From Flavobacterium sp. 1 (lineage in GTDB: Bacteria; Bacteroidota; Bacteroidia; Flavobacteriales; Flavobacteriaceae), in the NCBI RefSeq assembly GCF_002797935.1, contig NZ_PGER01000001.1, positions 3,720,001-3,784,000 of the forward strand: 64,000 nucleotides of DNA. Reading direction: 5' to 3'. Below are positions 1-7,485 of the stretch, in pieces. The first letter of the stretch is position 1; every line of letters starts with the position of its first letter. A program made the translations under genes and the position numbers. The notes under the pieces were generated by a model that worked only from the letters and a program-made list of their open reading frames with translations, did no database searches and was not told where the DNA came from.

Positions 1-268
1 TTGCATATTCCATTTTCGCAAGGTTAAATGCAAAACTTGCGCTTTCACTTCCTGAACTTTCTCTGGTATGCCATTGAATTCTTTTGCGGATATTATTTGC
101 ACGTCCAACGTATATTGGTTTTCCGTTTTCGTAGAAAGCATAAATGCCACGATATTTTGGTAATTCGTTTCTTTTCAATAAATCAGATATTTCAAATTCT
201 TCAAATAATTCTTGAAATAATGAATCCATTTCTGTAATGTAAGGCTTCAATTGTTCTAATTTATCCAT
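1..268 (-). CDS. GIY-YIG nuclease domain protein, 3' end beyond window
   Basis: Reading leftward from an ATG at 268, 89 codons stay open to the window edge, so the C-terminus is missing. After about 40 N-terminal residues the translation has RGIYAFY, then PIYVGRANNIRKR and QWHT, which is the GIY-YIG core (GIY strand, YVG strand and the following catalytic Arg helix). Proteins with this domain cut DNA; free-standing small ones occur in mobile elements and repair. It is the first gene of the accessory region and points away from the rest. The class of GIY-YIG enzyme cannot be settled without the C-terminus. Confidence 0.8.
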   Translation of the reverse strand, partial: MDKLEQLKPYITEMDSLFQELFEEFEISDLLKRNELPKYRGIYAFYENGKPIYVGRANNIRKRIQWHTRESSGSESASFAFNLAKMEYA

Positions 269-526
269 ATAGTAGTTTTATTCGAAGTTGTTATACATTA
301 TGCGTATCTATTGCTAGTAACTAACAGATAAGACCTATTAAACTCAGTCGTTTTAAAAAATTAAAATTTACCTTGATACTGTATATACAAATATATACAA
401 CTGCTCCTACTATATCGAAAATCTCTTTAAAAAATCCATCATTTAAAAAATACACTCCAATTCTTTCATATATAATACATGGATTGAAACGATTTGTTTT
501 AATTCAGAGAAAAAAGAAATTATATT
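269..526. other. Intergenic, no gene supported
   Basis: This stretch separates the divergent GIY-YIG gene from the small plus-strand cluster. It is very AT-rich. A weak open frame at 373-564 has no recognisable domain and overlaps the better candidate at 527, so I do not call it. No clear promoter, terminator or RNA gene was seen. Confidence 0.4.
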
Positions 527-802
527 ATGAAAAAGAAAACACACTTACACACCAACTTTGTTAAGTTTATTGTTGAGAAATACAATAAAGAAAATCAAGA
601 ACTCAAAGACGAAGAAACAATAGAACCAAATGAAAATGAATTTGATGAATTTGATAAAATTATAAATAATGACAATGAGGTTCAAGATGAAAAGGATGAA
701 GACGAAGATGAGAATGTGGATGACCTTTTAATTGAATACAAAAAGGAATTAGAAAAAAAATATTGGAGAAAGAAAAATGATAAAATTTATAAAAGACGAT
801 AA
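527..802 (+). CDS. Small acidic hypothetical protein (91 aa)
   Basis: The ATG at 527 opens a 91-residue protein whose middle third (about residues 25-70) is almost all Glu, Asp and Asn, followed by a basic Lys/Arg tail. No domain is recognised. The last 26 bases overlap the next gene, as in a translationally coupled cluster that leads to the HUH protein at 1269. Acidic low-complexity proteins of this size are common next to replication and mobilisation genes of plasmids and phages, but nothing here proves such a role. It could also be a chance ORF in AT-rich DNA. Confidence 0.5.
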   Translation: MKKKTHLHTNFVKFIVEKYNKENQELKDEETIEPNENEFDEFDKIINNDNEVQDEKDEDEDENVDDLLIEYKKELEKKYWRKKNDKIYKRR

Positions 803-998
803 AATACTATACGATATAGAAACTATCAAACAAATCTTAAGAGTTCCTCGTTCAAAAGTTCAAAGAGAAATAAAAAAACAACAAACCGAAATTATTAAAT
901 ATAAGAACTTGTATTTATATCCAGAAACGACATTGTTTAAATTAATGGAAATCGTCCTTATTGAAAAATTAAATAAGTCAAATGATAGATTGGAATAA
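777..998 (+). CDS. Small helix-turn-helix-like protein (73 aa)
   Basis: The 73-residue product begins MIKFIKDDKILYDIETIKQIL and continues with RVPRSKVQREIKK, a pattern like the helix-turn-helix of small excisionase or MerR-type DNA-binding proteins (residues about 12-35). A short hydrophobic segment and a polar tail follow. It overlaps the acidic ORF at its start and the 50-aa ORF at its end (982-998), so the three are probably translated together. In plasmids and integrative elements such proteins usually regulate or assist replication or recombination. The family assignment is tentative. Confidence 0.5.
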   Translation: MIKFIKDDKILYDIETIKQILRVPRSKVQREIKKQQTEIIKYKNLYLYPETTLFKLMEIVLIEKLNKSNDRLE

Positions 999-1134
999 AA
1001 TTAGAAAATATCAAGTTTCCATCAAAAAGACCAAAGAGAAGTTACAAGCTGAAACGGATTTTAAGAAAAAAGAAAAGTTAAAACTTAAAATACAAATTGA
1101 TGAATTAAAGGTAAAAATTGAAAAACTGAATTAA
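982..1134 (+). CDS. Short coiled-coil ORF (50 aa)
   Basis: An ATG at 982 opens a 50-codon frame that overlaps the 3' end of the preceding gene by 17 bases. The product is highly charged (Lys, Glu, Gln, Leu) with a heptad-like pattern over its second half, so a single amphipathic helix or coiled coil is likely. It precedes the HUH protein by about 130 bp. The overlap and codon use resemble the two upstream ORFs, which supports it modestly. No function is assigned. Confidence 0.4.
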   Translation: MIDWNKIRKYQVSIKKTKEKLQAETDFKKKEKLKLKIQIDELKVKIEKLN

Positions 1135-1268
1135 AATATAATGAGTTCTCACACTCTGGAATAAAAGTGAATAGACGGCAATAAAAAGCAAACAGATTAA
1201 CAAATTCAACTGTATAGATATTTTATTTATCTGTATTGGTTGAATTATATAAAAATATTAAGTGATGA

Positions 1269-1754
1269 ATGACATTGATAAAAAAGAAAAACACTTTCAA
1301 AACACCCCAAATGATTGTTGATGACATAAGATATGGTTTTCACAGAATAACCTCCCAAAACAATCCCATTTATTCAATAACAATAACCAATACGGGTTGT
1401 AAAACAACCGAAGAACTAAGATTTTTTCTAACCAATAAACTTTTCAATCAAATCAATAAAGATTATAAGAACTCATTTGAAAAATTAAATTATCTTTTTG
1501 TTATAGAATATCCTACCAAGGTTTCAATGGGAAATCAAATTCCTGATAGTTGCGATGTTCATACTCATATTGTTTTAGAAACCACTATTTCACCTCAACA
1601 TTTAGAATACTACATTCAAACAACCTTTAAGAACCCTAATATTCACATTGAAGATATTACAAAGAGGGATGATAAAAATGAGTACGTTAATTACTTAATC
1701 AAACAAAAGGATTTACTCACCAATGACAATTATAATTATAAAATAAGTATATGA
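1269..1754 (+). CDS. HUH endonuclease-like replication or mobilisation protein (161 aa)
   Basis: Two of the three signatures of HUH nucleases are visible. A hydrophobic-flanked HTH triad sits in CDVHTHIVLET near residues 95-105, matching the metal-binding His-x-His motif. YVNYLIKQ near residues 140-147 matches motif 3, where a Tyr is the nucleophile and a Lys follows in the same helix. HUH proteins nick one DNA strand and stay bound through the Tyr, starting rolling-circle replication, conjugal transfer or transposition. The protein is short compared with plasmid Rep proteins (usually 200-350 aa) and lacks a helicase domain, so it may be an inovirus-type or minimal Rep or a truncated one. The small genes upstream fit a compact replicon module. 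Confidence 0.6.
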   Translation: MTLIKKKNTFKTPQMIVDDIRYGFHRITSQNNPIYSITITNTGCKTTEELRFFLTNKLFNQINKDYKNSFEKLNYLFVIEYPTKVSMGNQIPDSCDVHTHIVLETTISPQHLEYYIQTTFKNPNIHIEDITKRDDKNEYVNYLIKQKDLLTNDNYNYKISI

Positions 1755-1817
1755 AAAATAACAAAATTTGACTTTATGAGAGAACTACATTATACACATT
1801 ACTACACCCAAAAAAAG

Positions 1818-2477
1818 TTAGTTCTTTATCCGTGATTTTCTATTATTTTTATTCTGCATTCTAATGTTTTCTGATTTCCATAAATGATAATTAAACTTAT
1901 AAAACCACTTAAAAGCTATTTCTAGCTCATTAATTATTGTTTGCATATCTTTTGATTGATTCCATATTGCTTGAAAGTTTCCAAACGAAATATTTTCTCT
2001 TTCTTGTTTTGGTAATAACATTCCACTCACATAATTGTGCATAAGATTAATAATGTTGCTTTTGTATTTTGCATTAAATTCTGGAGTAATATCTTTTTCG
2101 TAATATGGGCCATTATGAAAAAATAAAAATCCATTTTTAGTGCATATATCAAAAAACTCCGTCATAAACTCATCTTTTAGATTACGTATATTTTCCCAAT
2201 GTCCAATATCTGTATCAAAGTATAATTCTCTTTTAAAAAAATCTAACCCAATCATAAAATGACAGCCTGTTTTAATAGATTTTGCAGTAACACTAATTAC
2301 AATGCCAGGCGACCAATAAAACTCAAAATCATCTTTAAAACTTGTTTTGCTTATTAAATAATCCCAAACTAAATATGTAGTATCAACAAAATCCTTGTAA
2401 CCCTCAGACTTTGGATCCTCCCATAGTTTATTAATGCAGTTGCAATAGTCACTTATTAGTTTATCATTTTTTTTCAT
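1818..2477 (-). CDS. Hypothetical protein, paralogue of the 228-aa protein at 7486-8172
   Basis: This 219-aa protein has no recognised domain and no signal or membrane segment. Its C-terminal half lines up with the protein at 7486-8172: K-S-[IL]-K-T-x-C near the middle, an x-N-I-R segment, then a G-F-[IL] strand, a helix with KSxI, and a shared ending (AFK..Y..NY.LWK). The two are therefore members of one diverged family. It lies 8 bases after the 170-aa gene 2486-2998 and is probably cotranscribed with it. The Lys/Arg-rich tail is unique to this copy. Function unknown; the other family member sits in a nuclease operon. Confidence 0.65.
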   Translation of the reverse strand: MKKNDKLISDYCNCINKLWEDPKSEGYKDFVDTTYLVWDYLISKTSFKDDFEFYWSPGIVISVTAKSIKTGCHFMIGLDFFKRELYFDTDIGHWENIRNLKDEFMTEFFDICTKNGFLFFHNGPYYEKDITPEFNAKYKSNIINLMHNYVSGMLLPKQERENISFGNFQAIWNQSKDMQTIINELEIAFKWFYKFNYHLWKSENIRMQNKNNRKSRIKN

Positions 2478-2485
2478 GCTATTAT

Positions 2486-2998
2486 CTAATTAACTACTAC
2501 AGTTGATAATGGGATTATATAAAAATCATCATCATTAAGATCCTCAAGATAATCATCATCAAAATAATTATCGAGAGTTTCTATCGAATTTTTATCTTTT
2601 AAAATTGATTTAAGAGTTTTAATTTTTTCAATAACATCCTCACTTCTAATAACCATATACATATTATGCTCACCGTCAATTATATTGCTTTCTGAATAAC
2701 AAGAAAGATTATCATTATTGAATCTTTTAATATATTGCTCAAGAAAATTAATGGATTTGCTAAATAATTCAGATTCAAAAATATCTTCCTCCAATTCATA
2801 GCAAATCTCATCTAATATAACCTCAACATCTTCAATATCTTCTACTGACATATCTAATTGGTCAAAAGTATCATTAAGTGTTAAACCGCTATACAGAGTA
2901 AATTTATTAATATCATCAATTTTAAGTTGAATTTCTCCATCTGAAATATCATCAGTTATTCTATAAACTTGGTCTTGTGTCAATTCAAATTGTTTCAT
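2486..2998 (-). CDS. Acidic hypothetical protein (170 aa)
   Basis: The protein is soluble-looking and strongly acidic: Asp and Glu are spread along its length, with a cluster (YFDDDYLEDLNDDDF) near residues 144-158. No catalytic motif or known domain is recognised. It is the first gene of a two-gene minus-strand unit with 1818-2477. Acidic partners of this sort are often antitoxins, immunity proteins or DNA mimics, but that is only an inference from charge. Start ATG at 2998 follows a short AT-rich leader. Confidence 0.6.
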   Translation of the reverse strand: MKQFELTQDQVYRITDDISDGEIQLKIDDINKFTLYSGLTLNDTFDQLDMSVEDIEDVEVILDEICYELEEDIFESELFSKSINFLEQYIKRFNNDNLSCYSESNIIDGEHNMYMVIRSEDVIEKIKTLKSILKDKNSIETLDNYFDDDYLEDLNDDDFYIIPLSTVVVN

Positions 2999-3051
2999 GT
3001 TTTTTTAATAGTTGGTTTAAAATTTTGTTGTTTTTTAATTGTAAATCTGAA

Positions 3052-3534
3052 TTAATTAAGTTTCCAATATGTCCCGTGATTTTTGTCAGTCCCTACTCTA
3101 AATTGTACTGTTAATTTTCCAGTCATAATTAAATCCTCTACAAACTGATTTGTGATAAAATTACATTTTACATTTTTAACATCCAATACTTTGGTAATAG
3201 ATTTTAATTCCCAACAGTCAATATCTAAAGAGTTGTTTCCATCACCTACAACCAATGAAACCACATCTTTTTTTACAGTTAAACTCAAATAATATCCATT
3301 GTATATTACACCCTTGTTTCCAGAAATATATGGAGTTTTGAATGTTGGAATTCCATCCACTTTTATTCCTAAATTGTTTTTTAAAGAATTGATAGAACCA
3401 CTAAAGAATTTTTTGTCTGTAACCAAACAAAACTTTTTAATTGTAAGTAATGCCATATTTAAAACAGGTTTTACTTTTTTGAAAATTTTTGGGTAAGTAG
3501 TGAATCCTCCGTCGAAAATAGATAATGTTCTCAT
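3052..3534 (-). CDS. Hypothetical protein (160 aa)
   Basis: The 160-aa product begins MRTLSIFDGGF and has alternating hydrophobic and polar residues over residues 60-155, which suggests a mostly beta-strand fold. It has no signal peptide, membrane segment or known motif. The gene lies 53 bases upstream of the acidic gene on the same strand, so it may head a three-gene transcription unit. A phage or plasmid origin is plausible from the surroundings, but no homologue is recognised. Confidence 0.55.
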   Translation of the reverse strand: MRTLSIFDGGFTTYPKIFKKVKPVLNMALLTIKKFCLVTDKKFFSGSINSLKNNLGIKVDGIPTFKTPYISGNKGVIYNGYYLSLTVKKDVVSLVVGDGNNSLDIDCWELKSITKVLDVKNVKCNFITNQFVEDLIMTGKLTVQFRVGTDKNHGTYWKLN

Positions 3535-3816
3535 AATTTTTATATTTAATGATTAGTAATTTTTAAGCAATAAAATCCCTGCTCACCAAAGGCAAGTTTT
3601 TTTAATTTTAATTTATAATCTTTTGAAAATTAACCTCTAATAGAAATATTTAGAGATGTGTTTTTGATTTCTTTGACAAAAGTAATATGAAAATAATTCA
3701 TTTTTTTAAAAAAATTAGAGGCAAAAAATTTGGAAAATTCGAACCCGTGATGAATACTGAAATTATAAAAAAAGTTGTTTTTAATTTTAATTCACTCCAA
3801 ATAAACAAAATCGGTT
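3535..3816. other. Intergenic, no gene supported
   Basis: About 280 bases without a convincing ORF. It contains several A and T runs. Near 3738-3750 a short string resembles the antisense of a tRNA T-loop (TTCGAACCCGTGA), but no acceptor stem, anticodon arm or full cloverleaf can be built around it. Confidence 0.4.
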
Positions 3817-4143
3817 TTACTGGGTTTGAAGGATTTTTTTAATTTTATCGTTCCTAACGATAGATTTTAATAAATTGAACACCGTAACATATTCATCGAT
3901 AGAAAACGTAAGGACAGAACTAAAAACAACAAAATAATACATAACCTCCCAATCTTTCAATAAGTAATTTTCAATTTTATTGGTTTCAAAATCTTTTATT
4001 ATTTTTTCAGTATCAAAACAAAGTAATATTTTGTGTAGTTGTTGAGGTCTTATTGTTTTACCTCTACCAATTATTATAATTTCATTGTCTTTAAGGTGGT
4101 ATTGTTTCAATTTCAATATTGTATATATAAAGAAAGGGGTCAA
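3817..4143 (-). pseudogene. Possible 5'-truncated hypothetical gene (108 codons)
   Basis: The open frame can only start at a TTG (4143) that lies inside the terminator hairpin of the upstream lipoprotein gene. The first in-frame ATG is about two-thirds of the way in (WEVMYYF). Codon use and hydrophobic pattern in the C-terminal half (YYFVVFSSVL) look protein-like. The likeliest reading is a gene whose 5' end was lost when the hairpin-bounded lipoprotein unit moved next to it; a chance ORF is also possible. No domain is recognised. Confidence 0.35.
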
Positions 4144-4164
4144 CTGTTGTTGACCCCTTTCTTT
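4129..4164 (-). terminator. Strong hairpin terminator of the lipoprotein gene
   Basis: A perfect 16-bp inverted repeat (arms 4129-4144 and 4149-4164, 4-base loop) with an AAAGAAAGGGG arm lies 4 bases after the stop codon of 4168-4923. A-rich and T-rich flanks would make it work in either direction. Confidence 0.85.
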
Positions 4165-4167
4165 ATT

Positions 4168-4923
4168 TTATTTTTTCCAATAATCAAACTTTGGTAATTC
4201 TTTTTTTAGACTATTAAGGCCATTATCAATTGTCTTTTCATCAGGATGACTAAAAAAATAGTTTGGTTTTTCCATCTGTAAGAACAATATTTTTTTAAAT
4301 CCTGATATGGCTTTTGATTTTGATAAATCATAATTATTAGTTCCGATTAACATTCCTTTATCTGTTTCTTCAAAAAATTCGGAATTTTCATCATATCCTT
4401 GATTTATAGTAATATAATCATCGATAAGAATAAAAATATCCCATTCGTATTTCTCCTTACCATTTTGGTAATTTATAAGGGCTGAGGTATATTCTATTTT
4501 AGGTTTCTTTTCTTCTATAATTATTTTATAACCATTCATTATTTTTCCACTATCAAAAGTTAAATCTGAAAGAGTTATATACTTATTGTCTTTTTTAATT
4601 CTATGTGTATATCTTATTAACCATCCATTTTTTACTTCTACTTTATTTAATATACTGTCATTTTGATCTTTTTCAATTCCTACACCGCTGAAATTTTCTT
4701 TTTCATCATTTCTTTTTATATTTTGAGTTGTATAGGGATTTTGATCACTATTATAATTTAGTTCGTTTGTTGGTCCTTTAATATGGAGTTGGTCGAGAGG
4801 ACATTCATTTTCTTTTTTTGTAATTTCATCTGTATTAACAACGTCTTTTTTGTCATTCTTACCTCCGCAAGAAATTAGTAATATCCCGCTAATCATAATT
4901 AGCATAAAATTGATTTTCTTCAT
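4168..4923 (-). CDS. Lipoprotein of unknown function (251 aa)
   Basis: The N-terminus is a signal peptide ending in a lipobox, ILLISC, with the lipidated Cys at residue 19 followed by GGKNDKKD. The mature part is hydrophilic and rich in Lys, Asp and Asn, with beta-type patterning and no recognised domain. It lies 21 bases after the FISUMP-domain gene on the same strand and the pair ends at a strong hairpin, so they form a two-gene operon. Attachment to the inner or outer membrane is expected; the function is unknown. Confidence 0.75.
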   Translation of the reverse strand: MKKINFMLIMISGILLISCGGKNDKKDVVNTDEITKKENECPLDQLHIKGPTNELNYNSDQNPYTTQNIKRNDEKENFSGVGIEKDQNDSILNKVEVKNGWLIRYTHRIKKDNKYITLSDLTFDSGKIMNGYKIIIEEKKPKIEYTSALINYQNGKEKYEWDIFILIDDYITINQGYDENSEFFEETDKGMLIGTNNYDLSKSKAISGFKKILFLQMEKPNYFFSHPDEKTIDNGLNSLKKELPKFDYWKK

Positions 4924-4944
4924 CTTAGTTATTTTTTTATAAAT

Positions 4945-6111
4945 TTATTGATTACAATATTTTTCTTTAAAACCTTTGCCTTTTTCATCACCATTACTCT
5001 GAGCTTCATTGAAATAAAAGCAGGCATTGTTTTTGTCTCCAATTTGAATATATGCTAATCCTAAACAAAGCACTAAATTTTTTGCATTCTCTTCATCTTG
5101 TTTGTAATTTAATTTGACAAGATTCCACCCTTCTTCGTAATCTTCAACAGCACCTTTCCAATCGTTTAACCTACCTTTTATCGCTCCTCTCAGATAAAAT
5201 CCATTATAATCTTCCGGAGCAAGTTTGATATAAGAATTGATTTCTTTAATAGCACCTTCGTTATCTTTTGCATTAAATTTATCAACACCGTTATTATAAT
5301 AATTTTTGATATCTAGCGAATTATCTTCTTTAACACATCTTATATAAATACCCCATTTCCACCTGTCTCCCCAATCTTTATTATCTTCCCAGATACTTTT
5401 GTTTCCATCCGAATATCTATTAAATGAAACATCATTATCACTATTGTCAAAATCTATATATTTATATTTTCTATTTTGTTCATCATAATACCAAAAAGAT
5501 GTTGTTAATCCAATAGAATCAAATCCTCCAAAATTCCCCATTGCTCTACTATCGAATCTCATTCCTGCCGCTAATAAATTGAATCCTGTTTTATTTGCTT
5601 TTTGTGCATTGACTTTATTGTATGTCCAACTATCTGAAACCTTTAAATAGTCGATATCCCCATTAACGGCATTCAATAAATTTACCCAATTTTCAAAAGT
5701 TGCGATTTTCCATCCTTTAGGTACTAAAACTCTGGAATCTGTTACCGCATAATAGTTATACATTTTGCCATATTTCCCACTTTGAGGATTGCCGTATTTT
5801 ACTTTATCTGACTCACTTAATTTATAGTAACACCAAGCAGGTTTTTTATTGTTTAGTGCATTTGTCCATTCGTCAGCTGTTTTTGCTTCTGGAATTGGGT
5901 CTCCATTTCTGAAATGACTGACATTTAGATTTTTTGTCATCCACTTCGCATCCCCTATATCTATAAATTGATATTCTTTTTCAATGGTTGCTTTTACTGA
6001 TCCAGTTGTTATTGCTTTTTTTACAGCTGGTTTCTTTGTTTGTCCTATTCCATTTGTTGATAAAAATAGAAGTCCAAACATTACTGATAAAAATACTTTT
6101 TTGGTTTTCAT
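4945..6111 (-). CDS. Secreted FISUMP-domain protein with C-terminal TPR repeats (388 aa)
   Basis: A signal peptide (MKTKKVFLSVMFGLLFLS..) starts the protein. Residues about 48-265 match the FISUMP domain (Fibrobacter succinogenes major paralogous domain): DIGDAKWMTKNLNV near the start, GKMYNYYAVTDSRVLVPKGWKIAT in the middle and WGIYIRCVKED at the end. The C-terminal 120 residues have tetratricopeptide-like helices (YNNGVDKFNAKDNEGAIKE; GFYLRGAIKGRLNDW; GLAYIQIGDKNNAC). FISUMP proteins are exported and often surface-attached, but their biochemical role is not known. It heads a two-gene operon with the lipoprotein downstream. Confidence 0.8.
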   Translation of the reverse strand: MKTKKVFLSVMFGLLFLSTNGIGQTKKPAVKKAITTGSVKATIEKEYQFIDIGDAKWMTKNLNVSHFRNGDPIPEAKTADEWTNALNNKKPAWCYYKLSESDKVKYGNPQSGKYGKMYNYYAVTDSRVLVPKGWKIATFENWVNLLNAVNGDIDYLKVSDSWTYNKVNAQKANKTGFNLLAAGMRFDSRAMGNFGGFDSIGLTTSFWYYDEQNRKYKYIDFDNSDNDVSFNRYSDGNKSIWEDNKDWGDRWKWGIYIRCVKEDNSLDIKNYYNNGVDKFNAKDNEGAIKEINSYIKLAPEDYNGFYLRGAIKGRLNDWKGAVEDYEEGWNLVKLNYKQDEENAKNLVLCLGLAYIQIGDKNNACFYFNEAQSNGDEKGKGFKEKYCNQ

Positions 6112-6225
6112 TGGTTTGTTAAAATTTTATGATAATGAAATTAATGTTTTTACTGCAAATATCTTACTCGGTGTTTCTTTGTTAATAATCAAGAGACAAT
6201 AAATATTTTTTGTAAATATATCTAC

Positions 6226-6254
6226 ATTATAGCAAATATGCTATAATATTTTTG
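6226..6254 (+). promoter_or_regulatory. Promoter with overlapping palindromic operator of the XRE gene
   Basis: An inverted repeat ATTATAGCA-N4-TGCTATAAT (6226-6247) runs directly into TATTTTTG (6247-6254), which fits the Bacteroidota -7 consensus TAnnTTTG. The ATG of the XRE gene is 25 bases further on. The overlap suggests repression by the XRE protein itself. Confidence 0.55.
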
Positions 6255-6278
6255 TCTTTATTATCTTCTTTTTGATAG

Positions 6279-6551
6279 ATGGAAAAGAATGATAATTTAT
6301 CCCGAAAATTTATCTTTGATGAGGAAGGATTGAGATTGTTGGCCAAACGAATAAAAGAAATACGTTCAAATAAAGGGATAACCCAAGAGGAATTGTCTTA
6401 TCGGTCGGAATTGACACTTTCTCAAATTGCAAGAATTGAAACTGTTAAAACAAATCCAACTATCAGTACAGTTTTTAAAATTATTCAATCATTAGAAGTT
6501 TCTCTGAATGAATTTTTTAGTTTTGATTTACCTCCAAATAAGGAAAACTGA
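6279..6551 (+). CDS. XRE-family helix-turn-helix regulator (90 aa)
   Basis: Residues about 20-75 form a Cro/C1-type helix-turn-helix: LAKRIKEIRSNKGITQEELSYRSELTLSQIARIE, with the recognition helix in TLSQIARIE, then NPTISTVFKIIQSLEVSLNEFF. The protein is a single DNA-binding domain with short tails, the usual size for this family. A palindrome covers its own -7 element, so autorepression is likely. It is transcribed away from the FISUMP gene and toward the recombinase scar. Such regulators are common in integrative elements and toxin-antitoxin loci; no toxin gene is paired with it on the same strand. Confidence 0.8.
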   Translation: MEKNDNLSRKFIFDEEGLRLLAKRIKEIRSNKGITQEELSYRSELTLSQIARIETVKTNPTISTVFKIIQSLEVSLNEFFSFDLPPNKEN

Positions 6552-6570
6552 GGTTTGAGGATATAAACTT

Positions 6571-6786
6571 TTATTGTTCTAAAAGTTTTTTAATCTTTTG
6601 AACTGTACCACTACTTTTGTCGGTTAGTTTCATTGTTTTTCTAGCGGAATAACCTTGTTTTAATAGTTTTACAACTTCTTTATGTTCGGTTAAAAGACTT
6701 TGTGCATCCTTTTTAAATCCGTCTTTTCTTAATTGTTCAGAGTTGACCAAATAGACCCAAATAAAAAAGTGATATTCGTGTTTCAC
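6571..6786 (-). pseudogene. 3' remnant of a serine recombinase
   Basis: The last 48 or so residues (from GFKKDAQSLLTEHKEVV to the end) match the C-terminal helix-turn-helix of the intact recombinase at 11037-11657 at most positions: LLKQGYS.RKTMKLT.KSSGTVQKIKKL. The first 22 residues are unrelated, the frame opens with GTG, and the catalytic resolvase domain is absent. It is a scar left by a related recombinase. It stands at the 3' side of the nuclease operon in the same orientation as the intact copy on the 5' side. Confidence 0.8.
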
Positions 6787-6835
6787 TTTTTCTTTTAATC
6801 ACTCCAAAACCACCCATTTTAAGTAAGGGAATGAT

Positions 6836-7459
6836 TTAAGAAATAATTTTACTTTTAATATTTTCGATTGCAATTCTATCCCATTCTTTATGAATATTAA
6901 TATGACATTCTTTGCACACAGAAACTAAGTCTTCCATATTTTCATTGAATAAATTATCATACGTTTTATGATGTACTTCGACTGCAGGATTTGTACTACA
7001 TTCTTGGCAAAGATTTTCATCTCGTTTTAAAACTTCATTTCTTATCGTTTTCCATTTGTCTGACTGAATATAATTTGAATATTTTCCAAATCTTGAACTT
7101 GTATAATTATCATCCTTTACACTTTCCCACAAATTTTTTAATTCTTCGTTTCTTTCATCATTCCAGTTTGAGTAATTATTGTGACTAAACTCGAATCTTA
7201 TTTTTGAAGAATGTTGTTTGTGACTTAACGGTCTCGTTCTATCCAAGCACCCCCCACAACTTTGACATTGTCGGTGAAGTCTAAGTCGTTCTTGATTTTT
7301 ATTATCGATTGTCACATTTAAAAAAGGATTTCTGCAACAATCTTCTATTTTAATTGGCATTAAATAGCTACAAGATATACATCTGAAAATGGTATGAAAT
7401 TTATGTTCGCTAACAATAACGAAGGTTTCACTGCCACATCTTATACATTTTTCCGACAT
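6836..7459 (-). CDS. Zinc-ribbon HNH endonuclease (207 aa)
   Basis: The N-terminal 75 residues hold several Cys pairs (C5/C8, C27/C30, C65/C68/C71), which look like zinc ribbons. The C-terminus is an HNH nuclease: CQEC (151-154), EVHHKTYDN with the catalytic His near 163-164, and CKECHINIH (182-190). HNH enzymes hydrolyse DNA with a metal ion held in this beta-beta-alpha fold; the outer Cys pairs stabilise it. Last of five minus-strand genes spaced 18-29 bp apart or overlapping, so it is probably an effector of that operon. The N-terminal ribbons may recognise nucleic acid. Substrate unknown. Confidence 0.8.
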   Translation of the reverse strand: MSEKCIRCGSETFVIVSEHKFHTIFRCISCSYLMPIKIEDCCRNPFLNVTIDNKNQERLRLHRQCQSCGGCLDRTRPLSHKQHSSKIRFEFSHNNYSNWNDERNEELKNLWESVKDDNYTSSRFGKYSNYIQSDKWKTIRNEVLKRDENLCQECSTNPAVEVHHKTYDNLFNENMEDLVSVCKECHINIHKEWDRIAIENIKSKIIS

Positions 7460-7485
7460 TGATATAGTTCTTAATAATTAGTAAT

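Noticed and set aside
373..564. 63-codon plus-strand ORF
   Set aside because: It overlaps the start of a better candidate, has no domain and looks like AT-rich chance coding.
1776..1835. 19-codon ORF beginning MRELHYTHYYTQ after the HUH gene
   Set aside because: Too short to support; it overlaps the end of the convergent gene 1818-2477 and could be a truncated reading frame.
3734..3752. Short resemblance to the antisense of a tRNA T-arm (TTCGAACCCGTGA)
   Set aside because: No acceptor stem, D-arm or anticodon arm can be built around it, so it is not a tRNA; as an attachment-site remnant it is too short to support.
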